DNA of 64,000 nucleotides, from assembly GCA_001600175.1 (NCBI GenBank), contig BCJC01000004.1:496001-560000 (forward strand). The letters are read 5' to 3'. This document shows, piece by piece, positions 35,525-47,854 of this stretch. A model generated the notes under the pieces. The model was not told the DNA's origin and did not search any database. It worked only from the letters and a program-made list of their open reading frames with translations. The translations under genes were made by a program, and so were the position numbers. Source of the stretch: Erythrobasidium yunnanense. Lineage: Eukaryota; Basidiomycota; Cystobasidiomycetes; Erythrobasidiales; Erythrobasidiaceae. Position 1 is the stretch's first letter. Each line of letters begins with the position of its first letter.

Positions 35525-36196
35525 ATGACGAACACCAGGTCGAAGCGTGTCAAGCGGGAGCGCGAGGATGATGGTGAGCACCTGCAGACTATCGCGTTCA
35601 CCCTCTCTGTTATGTAGACTGAGTTTACAAACATCGATCTGGTCATAGCACAGCTCCCTTCCGATACTGCTGCGGCACAGGCTTCGCCTAAGCTTCCCAC
35701 CCATATCCTCGAAAGTCTCGGCCTGGCTGCCTCCGACCTCGAGAACCCAAGCAAAGAGACATTCAACAAGATAGTCTCGCAGTTGAAGGAAACCAGTGGC
35801 CTTTTGGAGACAGCTCGCGGCAGGCTAGCTCAACATGGGGACCGTGAACCTCTCACTATGCCTTCCGCGCGAAAATCACACTGCGTACGCTGCCACACAG
35901 CATATGATGAGGCACAGAACACGAATAAAGCGTGCGTCATACAACATTGGGGAGACCTGGATCGTGTGTCCAAGCACAGTTTCGGATCGACCTGGGAATG
36001 GGACGGATGTGGGTGCAGGAATGAATCCGAGTCGCACGACGATTTCCAAGACGATGGACCTTGCTACCAAGGCAGGCACGCTACCAATCCTAAGGAAGTA
36101 GAGTACGTCAAAGATAAGGGTGCGGCTAAGCCTAAGCGGGAGTACACTGAGGATGATGGGGTCCGCACCTGCAGACAGAGGGGCTGTAAGAGGTAG
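35525..36196 (+). CDS. Cys/His-rich putative zinc-binding protein, copy 1
   Basis: Two exons (35525-35573, 35649-36196) give 198 aa. The first exon is basic (KRVKREREDDG), a likely nuclear signal. A helical middle part (ILESLGLAASDLENP, then KIVSQLKETSGLLETAR) is followed by a Cys/His cluster: HCVRCHTAYDEAQ, ACVIQHWG, WEWDGCGC, DGPCYQGRH and at the end RTCRQRGCKR. The order C-x2-C-H ... C-x3-H ... C-x-C ... C-x4-H suggests two zinc sites. I do not recognise a named domain, though CVRCH-ACxIxH pairs occur in some fungal proteins. A paralogue with the same intron lies 840 bp downstream. Confidence 0.75.
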
Positions 36197-37035
36197 AGGC
36201 TAGAGTAAGAGCCTGGAGGTTCCTCATCGTGCTTTTTGGTGCGTACACACGCAGCTTCGCGTTCATCAGGCTTACCAGGTCCGCCCCAGGCTCTCCATCT
36301 CTATCTGGATCGATCCTTTAAAGTCGCTACCGCTGTACATGCAGCTGTGCCATAATCTGGTAGAGCAGAGACTGCCGGATGGTCGATCAAGCCATAAATA
36401 TCAGAGAAAGCGGCTTCTATGCTCAGAGTGTTCACAAAGACAGTTGATGATTAAATACTAAGAGGATTCCGCTCTGAGAGATCAGTCCGCTGGACACATC
36501 TCTCTGATGCTAGTACTCCCTTGGTTTCCCCGGCTTGCTTGAGTGTATAGCTGGTCGTCCGCTCGAGAAGCTGGATGCATAACGCTCACGTCGGCTCTGT
36601 ATGCATACAGTCAATATAATAAATCTTCAAGACTCTATGTGCCTTCCGCATGCTCCCCAACAAGTCTCCTTACTTCCGCGTAGCCCGACCCTCTTCTTAC
36701 CATTCTCCAATTCCTCACATCGGCCTACGGCCATGCACCATTGTCACATCATCTCTGAACTACAAGAAAACAGCTCTGTAGATCTCTGTGATCTGCTAAG
36801 GCGTATCCCCAATGAATACAGTACGAAGCGGCTCTCAACTAACGCGCACGGTGTTAATTTGTGCGCGAAGTCACTACACATCTCGATAAGTGCGCCTAAT
36901 AATGGTTACTGATCATTAGCTGGCCATTATTTGAGGCCTGAGCAATTTCAATCCAGGCTGGCGTCCAAACACCCGAAAGCCACACGCAATGAAAGCGTGG
37001 CTCTTACCTCCTGACAATTGTGGAAGCGTCCAACG
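36197..37035. other. Spacer between the Cys/His-rich tandem copies
   Basis: No gene seen. Sequence just before each copy is alike (TCTTACCTGCTGATAATT versus TCTTACCTCCTGACAATT), and the 3' flanks also share short stretches (GCCGGATGGTCGATC versus GCCGAATAGTGGATC). The duplicated unit therefore included flanks. Confidence 0.45.
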
Positions 37036-37777
37036 ATGAGCGACGGATCAAAGCGTGTTAAGCGGGAGCGCGAGGATGATGGTGAGCTCTTGCAGATTGC
37101 AGCATGTATCCTCTGACACGAGACTGAGACTGCAAACATTATTCTCGGCAGATCAGCTTCTTTCCCGTACTGTTGCGGCTCGGGCACCGCCTGAGCTTCC
37201 CACCTATATCCTTCGACGACTCGGCCTGGCCGCCTCCGACCTCGAGAATCCAAACAGAGAGACATTCGACAAAATAGTCTCGACATTGAACAAGGCTCTA
37301 GGACTGCTAGAGACAGCTCGCTATAGGCTAGCCCAATACGGCGACCGCGAATATCTCGTTATGCCTTCCGAACAAAACTCACACTGCGTACGCTGCCACA
37401 AAGAATATGCTGAATTCCAGAACACGAATAAAGCATGCGTCATAGCACATTGGGGAGAGCTTGAGCGTCTTTACAAGGGCGGCGGGGTCAAATCCGTCTG
37501 GGAATGGAGTGGATGTGGCTGCACCGTTGAATCCGATTATTACGACTGGTGCGATACGGATGGACCTTGCTACAAAACTAGGCACACTACCGACCGCGAC
37601 GAAGTAGACTACGTCAGTGACTCTGAGGAGGATGAAGATAAGGAGGATGGAGATGAGGAGGACGAAGATGAAGAGGACGGACAAAAGGACGCGGATGAGC
37701 CCAGGCGTGAATACGATGACACCGATGGCGTTCGCACCTGCAGAGAGAGGGGCTGTAAGAGGCAGGCTGAACAGTAG
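37036..37777 (+). CDS. Cys/His-rich putative zinc-binding protein, copy 2
   Basis: Two exons (37036-37081, 37152-37777) give 223 aa. It matches copy 1 along its length: basic start (GSKRVKREREDDD), helical middle, then HCVRCHKEYAEFQ, ACVIAHWGELERL, WEWSGCGC, DGPCYKTRH and terminal RTCRERGCKRQ. All cysteines and histidines of the cluster are kept while surrounding residues differ, which argues for functional constraint. It carries an extra acidic insert of about 30 residues (SDSEEDEDKEDGDEEDEDEE), probably from GAxGAx codon slippage. The intron sits in the same codon (GAT G|) as copy 1. Role unknown; a nucleic-acid or protein-binding role is only a guess. Confidence 0.75.
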
Positions 37778-38459
37778 AAGCGGGGAAGATTCTTTTCTCT
37801 GCGTATATACGCAACCTGGGGTGTGTCGGGCTGACTAGATGCGTCGCAGGGTGTCTGCCTTCACTTGAGTCCATGTGTCATCGACTCAGCTGTACACTTA
37901 CCTTGTAGAGCTGAGGCTGCCGAATAGTGGATCCTAGCATGGAGATCAAGGGTCAGGTCCGCACTTTCTCCCAACGCGATAGTATTGTATTTATATTATG
38001 CTTCTCTCCTGTATGCTGCAAAGACTAGAAAGCTCGACAGGGCATCGAAAGAGCGATATTATTGCGCGACGAATCCTCTGCTTTTCGCGATACGACCTAC
38101 CGTTGGTGTCGCATTCACCGAGCTGAGCTTGTATCTGCACTACCCTTCTCGCTCTGTCTTCATGACACGACCCATCCTGCCCAAATACATCGACAACGTA
38201 ACAGCAACGGCCCATGCAACGGAAATGCAAGTCGCTGACGATCCAAGTCGCAATGAAGCGCTGCCTTTCTTCTCTTGACCATTCACCATCATACTCGCTT
38301 TGTTTTGGGGCTTGCGGACCCGTCGACGAGCCGTTCGACGTCTTCGGACGGCCATCCTCAGGCCTCGCGTACACACACGACAAATCGCAGAAACGAGCTG
38401 GCTCACCTCTTCCCTAACACGTCAACTACCCACACTCGTTTATATAAATAAAACCAGTC
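37778..38459. other. Intergenic, no gene seen
   Basis: Nothing recognisable. TATATAAATA at 38441-38450 lies too near the next ATG (38460) to be a normal TATA box unless translation starts further downstream. Confidence 0.4.
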
Positions 38460-39758
38460 ATGCAAGGCGTCCTCGATGCTCCAGCTGCAGGTCCCGACGC
38501 AGACCTAGAAAAGCGCGACAATGTTTTCGAAGGACGAAATGGCACCATTTTGGCCGGAACATTGACTGCAGTGCTTACCTGCTTCATCATCTTCGTGAGT
38601 AAAGCCTGGCGGGCAGCAGACGCGATGACCTCGCTGAAAATACTTTGCTGTACAGCTGGCCATCATCCTGCTACTTTACCTCAAGAAAAGAAAGAGACTC
38701 TGGAAGACGCGTCGTATCAGAGTAGCTTCGCCATCGTCAGCACCGTAAGTGCAGCAATCTCGCTCTTTTGTCAGCTTCTCTGACCTTTCGGGCGCGACCG
38801 CAGAGCACGCGAAGAGCTTGCTCGGCCCCGCGCGCCGGCTATGCAAGAGACAAGTCCTCGAGGAGAGAGTATCTTGATATCGCACAACATCATTGGCTCG
38901 CCCGTGATTCATGAAGAATTGGCAGAAACGCCGCGCTTTCGCGGTTTACCTGCGCCTCGCATACCATCTCCTCTATCTTTCCCTGGCCTATCTCGCAAGA
39001 CACCTTCTCCCGGTCCACAACGTGCTCTTGGCTTCGGTGTGCCGTCGCACAATGCAAATTCGGATTCTCAGCAATTGACAAAGCAATACCAGCAGCAACC
39101 CTCCCTCGCTCCTTCGGCAGCATCTCTCACTCCTTCTTCGATATCACCATTCATGGATCTAGATCCTGCTTCTCTCCCTATTCCCGACTCTTCCGTGATA
39201 CAGCACGCGATGGCGCATCATCGATCTTCCGCTTCACTTTCCAGCAGTACCTACTCGACATCCAAACGATCATCGATGCATCTTCCTTCCTTTTCCTATC
39301 CTACGCAACATACGCGTGACAAGTCTACAGCGACTATGACTTCCACCTTCTCTGCACTGAGCAGCGCGAGTACGCAGTATAGACCTGTAGTATTCGACTC
39401 GCCGCCCCGATCTTCGCCTATCAGTACATCTACGTTCACTCCGTCTTCACCCTATTTCGGCAAGCTCATCATGTCTGGATCTTCGAAGCGCAACGAAGAG
39501 GATGGTCGGGAAGACCTGCAGGATATCCCTGCGATAGATCAGAAGGGAAAGAGAGCAAGTGGAGTCTTGCCAACAGTACTCTTTACGAGGCCACCCACGC
39601 TAGAAAGAGCGAAAAGTAGTAGTAGGATGGACCATCTAAGCACTCTCGGATCAGTCAGTCCGCATCCAGGAAGCGTCCTTCTGCACAGAAGCATCAGCGA
39701 CTCTGCCTATTCGCATGAGAGTACATCCCAAAGTCAGGAGTTTGGGCTTGCTGTATGA
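38460..39758 (+). CDS. Single-pass membrane protein with Ser/Pro-rich tail
   Basis: Three exons (38460-38594, 38656-38744, 38804-39758) give 392 aa. A short N-terminal part with KRDNVFEGRNGT precedes one helix (ILAGTLTAVLTCFIIFLAII LLLYL, about residues 32-56), followed by a strongly basic stop-transfer segment (KKRKRLWKTRRIR). The remaining 320 residues are Ser/Pro/Thr-rich and low in structure, with SPxSF, PSLAPSAASLTPSS and LERAKSSSRMDHL type stretches. The topology would put this tail in the cytosol. There is no cleavable signal peptide. Such small-ectodomain, long-tail proteins resemble fungal Mid2/Wsc-like or Axl2-like scaffolds only in layout; no domain supports a name. Confidence 0.7.
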
Positions 39759-39963
39759 CCAGGGCTTAGATTTTCGAAACAAGTTCTCTAAAGGACAATT
39801 TTTGAGCTGTCCATATTTCTCTGTTCTTTCGTTGTTGCAACCATAGCTTTTCGATATTCATTTCCGCGCAGACCGCTCGTCGAGCTACCACGAGGAGTCT
39901 ATCTGTTTTACAGGCTGATTCACGGTACCGACAACACGCAGGGAGGGACATGACGAGGGCCAT

Positions 39964-41123
39964 TCAGATGACTCTACAAGCTTGCTTCAAGCCACTGCAC
40001 TGAGCCTCTTGTGCAGTTCGAAGTACATTATTGACGCACGTTTGTAATGTCACGAAACAGCTAACGAATTTCGGACCAGCACCAGAGGCGTCAAAAGCAG
40101 TCTGCAGAGCTTTATTGTATGCTTGCGAGTCTGAGACGCCCAAAGGTATCTTGACTGTTACAGTGTAAACCAGTCAGCCTTGCTGTGTCAGGTGCAGGTT
40201 TAACGACGGACTTACCCTTCTGCAGGTCGAGTACGAGATTCGGTGGAAGATAGCCAGCTGCTTGCTGGATGACTCCATTTACCGCAACTTGTAGATTCGT
40301 AACAGGCCCGTCAACCGCACATTGATAGCTCTCAGGCACCTTGCCATCCGCTTGTATCACCGCCAACAAACAGTCTCTAAGCTTGAGCACGCCCGTAGCG
40401 GTGTTTCCAGCTGTACTGGCAGAGATACTGTCGATAACGTTGCTGATCTGTGTCCAGGCTTGCGAGAGACCGTCGTCTTTACTGCCATACATCGACATGT
40501 AATATTGTGCGTTGTTCGAGAGGGACTTGACCACATTGGGAGGGAGATAGCCGACAGATTGCTCGATGAGATTTGAGAAGATGGTAGACACCGTAGAAAG
40601 CGGAGAGCCGCGCTGTATTGACAGGTTCAGCGAGGTATGGAAGGTGCTCACGGAAAGGACTTACAGCTGTATAGCAGGTCACATCGCCTGTCTTGCTCTT
40701 TATTTGCTTGCCCAGACATTCCTGGAGCCGGGCTAGAGCCGTTACTGTATTTCCGCTAGCTGCAGCGGTGATAGACAGAAGTGCATTGTTGACAGCTTGA
40801 ATGAGCAGAGTGTCCTTGAGAGGTAATACAAGCAAAGGCGTGACAGCTAGCAGGGTATCAGCACACTGAAGCAGCACGAAATCGCTTATCCTACCTTTCT
40901 GTACAGTGGTGAGCGTGACAGGCGGGAGGATGCCAACGTACTGGTCGATGACAGCGTTCAGAGTATTCTTTGGATTGGAGAGATCAGGCTGTGTGAGCGA
41001 GAAGAGACCAGCTTGGACTGAGTTCGAGATGGCATCGCGCTGAGACAGCTTTGAGCGTCGTAGGGAAGCGGAAGCTGTCGCGAGCAGAGCACAAGACAGA
41101 GAAATAAGAAGTGTTAGGCGCAT
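39964..41123 (-). CDS. Secreted YxxLPP-repeat protein 1
   Basis: Four exons (40895-41123, 40665-40846, 40216-40612, 39964-40154) give 332 aa. After a signal peptide (MRLTLLISLSCALLATASAS) come three related units of about 95-99 residues. Each starts with a helix ending in an LPP motif: IDQYVGILPP (near 65), IEQSVGYLPP (near 159) and IQQAAGYLPP (near 258). Each continues with (V/L)xx(V/L)Q-type residues, a predicted helix and a Cys pair (for example LQECL and VTCYTA; LRDCL and YQCA; LQTCV and AQCSG). I recognise no named domain. It lies next to two relatives on the same strand, sharing intron phases. Confidence 0.75.
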
Positions 41124-41456
41124 CGTAAGAGTATCAAAAGGGAGAAAGAGGAACGGGCTGTCGATTCATATCGTCCTTGGACGGGACCCTCAAGAATGTC
41201 GGCCAGACGCGTTCTCTGTCCCCTGATAAGATTGCATGTTTAGACAGCGTCTGAAGCGGTACATTGTATCCAGAAAGGCAGCGTCTGATGAGACTTGGGA
41301 TATAGTGCTTAATCCGGCAGTCCGCGCAGAGGCAAGGTGCGCATGAAAGCAGGTATGAGATCGTTTTCAGGCTGGGTCGGTGTTGCGCAGGATAGCAAAA
41401 GACATGATGGTAATGACAACGACAAAGTCGCTCGCGCGCGGACTTAGGTCAGACCT
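41124..41456. other. Intergenic, no gene seen
   Basis: Promoter region of repeat protein 1 and 3' flank of repeat protein 2. Confidence 0.4.
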
Positions 41457-42861
41457 TCAAACGGCCTGACAGACGTATCTCATCGAGCTGCAGTCCACAA
41501 CCTCCGACTTCCTCACTGAGATATCCAAGCACGTTCTTAGTGCCGAGAAGCAGGTAGCGAGCTGTGAAGCGTCGGCAGAAATGTCGAAAACATCTTGTAC
41601 TAATCTTGAGTAGCTTTCCAAATCCGACAGTCGCGCTGGCATGGGTACTGATGCAATTGGGAAAAACCTAAGTCAAAATTTAGTCACAGGGTGATAGCTG
41701 TTGTCTCTTACCTGCTTCTAAATCCACGATGAGGTCCGCTGGTAAGAAGCGGGCTGCTTCCCTTATGACCTGGCTTGTGACATTCTGAAGAGGTGTGATT
41801 GGTCCCTCGTAACGGCACTGGTAGGGTCCCAGCCCACTGCCCTGTTCCTCTGTTCGTACAACCTCTAAGGCGCAGTCCTTCAGTTTCTCGATACCAGCAG
41901 TAGTCGAATGTCGGGCAATGACATTGGCCCGTCTAGAAGCGTTCTTGATATTCATGCGTATTTTTGCATATGCTATTGGAACGCTGTCCGCTTGGTGGGC
42001 GTACTGGGAGAGAAGGTAGCCGGAAGAATGCAGAAGTAGCCTGACTATGTTGGGTGGTATGTAAGCGATGGAATGATCGATAAGGTCAAGGATCTGATTC
42101 GAAATAGCAGCTAGAGGAGTATTGTCCTGTATTCGGGGACGGCGGCTCAGCCTGACACCAATGCCACTCCCATTTCATGCACGCACCGCCGTGTAACATC
42201 GCATGTCTGGCTGATAGTCTTGCAATTGGCTGATGATGCATTCCTGGAGCGGCTCCGTGATACTAGCTGTTCGCTCGCGCTCCTCTTCGGAAAGGTCCAG
42301 TCCTGCCAGGGTATACTCTGTGAGATTCGGAAGTCTTGCGCCGTTTCGGAGTGGTAGAAGAGGTAGGACCACTAGCGATGTGAATTATAAACATCGGTCG
42401 TCCATTCTTTGGCCAACGACGGGCTTTACTAGCTCACCTTCCTGAATCGCGACGAGCTTGTCCACATTCAGTATTCCGATGTATTGCTGCAAGACCGACT
42501 TGACTATATTCTCAGGAGCTGACGCATTAAGACTCCAGAAGGAAAGGATGCCAGCTTCGTCCATGTAATCCTCCGGAACAACGTCTATCTTAGTAGGAGG
42601 AGGTGGGCCATTGTAGATCAGTGTAGCCAGCCAGTATATCGAGAACAAGCCTAGTAGCAGCTCGCTCATGCCTAACATCGTGCTCTCTTGAAATTGGCCG
42701 AACAGAACAAGGACCGTCACCAACTTCAAAGCATCAAAAGTAAGATCAGCAGATTGCGGTTGACTGAGATTGTAGCATAGTCCGGAGCAAGGATTCTTCG
42801 ATGAAGCTCTGGGCGGAAATGCTGTTTCAATGGCTAGGAGGGCAAGGGGCAGCAGCAGCAT
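41457..42861 (-). CDS. Secreted YxxLPP-repeat protein 2
   Basis: Four exons (42438-42861, 42187-42371, 41712-42126, 41457-41647) give 404 aa. The N-terminus (MLLLPLALLAIETAFPPRAS) looks like a signal peptide. The N-terminal 120 residues differ from the relatives and may hide an unspliced intron, since they include another hydrophobic stretch. Three units follow: LQQYIGILNVDKLVAIQE, IDHSIAYIPPNIVRLL and IREAARFLPADLIVDLEA. Cysteines occur at equivalent places (LQECI, MRCYTA; LKDCA, YQCRYEG; TCFSALRTCL and a final VCQAV). Intron phases after the AIQE, CYTA and DLEA positions match gene 1. Function unknown. Confidence 0.7.
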
Positions 42862-43033
42862 GTCGAAAACCAATTCTTGCAATTGGCATCATACAAGATC
42901 AAGAGTAGCCAACAATAATAAGAAAGAAAGCACGAGCAGAAAGAAACAGTTATAAACCCTTTGCACCCCGGTTCCCAGACAGTCCTATTCCATTCTCCTG
43001 AAAGCAGCCTTGCCTTTGAAGATGAGTACCACC

Positions 43034-44604
43034 TTAAGCCAAACCAGCGAACGATCCAGTCAGCTTGCTGAGCAGGGCTCTGACGACGTCGTTGGAATGG
43101 AGGGCCCCAAAGTTGCCAACGATGGAGACAATGTTGGCAAGAACCGCCTTTGCGTTGAGCTTGTTCTGAAGGCCATTTGCGAAGGCGAAAGCGAGGATAT
43201 TGTTTAATGCCAACTTATCGGCTCCGCCGAGATTGGCCTTGGATACGAGTCCATCAATCTTGGTCTTCAGGGTGGCGAGCTCGCCAGTCTGCAGTATAAT
43301 GAGTCAGTAAAGAGATAGTACATGCTTGTAGAAGACTCACCAGCTTAGGTAGTGATACGCAGGAAAGCGTGGCAGTGCTGTGACCCTTGATGCCAGTTTC
43401 CAAGCATCGGATGAGATCGCCAACAGCGGGAACAGCAGCAGGAGACAGGGTCTTGACTTTAGGAGCGACAATGTTGTTGACGATTGAAGCCAGATTCGGT
43501 AAAAGAGCTGTGACGATGGTGAGAGGCCCGAAGCGGCTCTGGATGTCGCTGAGAACGCTGGCAGGAATGATACCCTTGTATTGATTGATGATGGGAGTAA
43601 CATCGGTCAAGAGTAGTCGCTTTCTCAAAACAGAAGCACCAGAAAAAAGCTTGGCGACCAGTGCCTTGACGGAGTTGAGGCCGCCGAGCTTGCCTTCAGC
43701 ACCATCAAGGATGGAAGCACGCTTGATGAGTGCGTCAATGGCAATGTATACGGATCGGAGGGAAGCAGCGGAGGCGAGGTGGTCATTGTGAGCCAGAGCG
43801 AGGAAGAAGGTGATGATGTTCTGAATCTGAGTTACTTGGGTCAAGGTAAGAGCGCCCTTGGCTTGTGCTAGAATGTCTTGAAGCTCAGACTTGAGACCAA
43901 GCAGATCCTGCGAGACCTGAGTCGAATGTCAGCTCAGTCTCAAAATGGTAGTATAGCAACCTACTAGACCATCGGTAGTGTAGCATCTGTTCCTCAGAGT
44001 GCGGCTCTGAACTGATGTGATGATGCATGCTGTCAGACTCTTGACAGCTGCGAGCGTATCGGGAGTAGAGTCGAGGTCAAGATGGGAAATGGAGTTCTGC
44101 ACGACATCTTCGATGATCGAGCCAACTAGTGGCAGGGATAGAAGCGCATTGACAGCTGAAAGCGCAGTGTCAGTCAGCGAATGTAGCATGGTTGAGGTGA
44201 ATAGCTCCACCTGAAGAAACAGCCTCAAGAGCATCTGCCGGGAGTAGACCGTTGTACTGGGAGACGATGCTGCCGATATCGCCAGTCAAGAGTCCAGTGA
44301 CGGGTCGCAAGAGGCCACCGCCCGAGCCATTGAGGGGACCAAGCAGACCAGGCTCGCGCTTCTGTACGCCCTTGAGAGGAGCGACAGCCCCTCCAATACG
44401 TTGAGCGGTACCGAACCAGCCAGGTTCCCGCTTCTCAACAGAGACCTTGAGATCGACAACATCTTCGACCTTGTTGAGAACGTGCCAGAGCGAGTCTGAG
44501 AGGTCCTTCTTGGCGTGACGCTGGAATTGAGCAGAAGCAGGGTTATAGCCAACAGCTGACCAGACAAGGAGAGAGGAGGTGAGTAAAGAGCGGAGTTGAA
44601 GCAT
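43034..44604 (-). CDS. Secreted YxxLPP-repeat protein 3 with KREPG propeptide repeats
   Basis: Four exons (44211-44604, 43965-44155, 43341-43916, 43034-43288) give 471 aa. After a signal peptide (MLQLRSLLTSSLLVWSAVG) the pro-region holds two KREPG repeats (VEKREPGWFG and VQKREPGLLG), each with a Lys-Arg site suited to Kex2 cleavage. The repeat-family units are IVSQYNGLLPADALEAVSS and INQYKGIIPASVLSDIQS. The C-terminal 85 residues (GELATLKTKIDGLVSKANLG...) are Ala/Leu-rich helical and unique to this copy. Cysteines fall in LTACI, NRCYTT, LIRCLE and LSCVS. A TATA box (TATAAAA, minus strand, 44761-44767) lies 157 nt upstream of the ATG. Function unknown. Confidence 0.75.
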
Positions 44605-45098
44605 GTTCGTGAAGCGGTTTCCTAAGAGGGAGAAGTCAGCTTGCGCTTGAATGCTTGCGAGAATCCACCTTACAGCAAGATGACGAGGTATGTACAGATA
44701 GAGAGGGTGAAGAGAAGTGGATGGAGTGAAGGAAAGAAAGAGCAGTGAGAATCTTGCGCTTTTTATATTGTTTTTTCCCTAGCAAGGGGAGCTTTCCCTG
44801 GACGCGAGGGGCAGCATCCAGACTCTTTCCCGCAAGGTACTTGGCTGTAAATAAACAAGCAGAGGGAGCGCAACTCCGTAGTCACGAAACGCAGCATAGG
44901 TCAGCATCTCTGCAGGATGGGCTGGATCAGCCTAGGACAGATTTCTGCCAACGGCGAGGAGCAGCGAGCAGAGAAGAAGATACTCTGGAGGTCGCAGAAC
45001 AGTCTATGTTCCTTGCATCTCCAGCGAGACCATCATGGACCAGAGTGACGATAAGGCGGGGCCGACTGCGATAAGGCGCTCTTTCGTCTGAGCCCTAC
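44605..45098. promoter_or_regulatory. Divergent upstream region, repeat protein 3 / guanine deaminase
   Basis: About 490 bp; contains the TATA box of repeat protein 3. No gene seen. Confidence 0.45.
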
Positions 45099-47436
<2,338 letters not shown>

Positions 47437-47854
47437 GTAGTCTGTCACGGCTGGAGTTTGACCACCCATAGAATGGTTACATGCTGATTTTTAGTAGAAC
47501 AACGTAGAGTAGAGTAGAACATCGGTCTGGCCCCCTGACAGTACGTAGAATAGGGCACTCTCGAAGTTAGATTGTCCGTAGGAATGTCGCCGAGGTTCGG
47601 ACACGGCTCGATGCGCTTCCTGATCAGGCATATCTAGCATCATTGGGTTGCATTGCATTCGAGAGCAGATGTCTCTACGACTTTCACATGAAATCTATAG
47701 ATCGGGAGTGTGTGAAAACAACAATGAATTCGTCGAATCACATCAAAGACTGAAGATTTCCCGTACATAGAGCACCTGTACACCTTTCTCACTTCTTGAC
47801 TGATCCTTTGACTTCGGAACCGGAATCTTATTGTGTCGTTTGGCTCGTCTTGCT

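Noticed and set aside
38441-38450. TATATAAATA as the TATA box of the 38460 gene
   Set aside because: Only about 10-20 nt lie between it and the ATG, too close for transcription start and a 5' UTR unless translation starts later.
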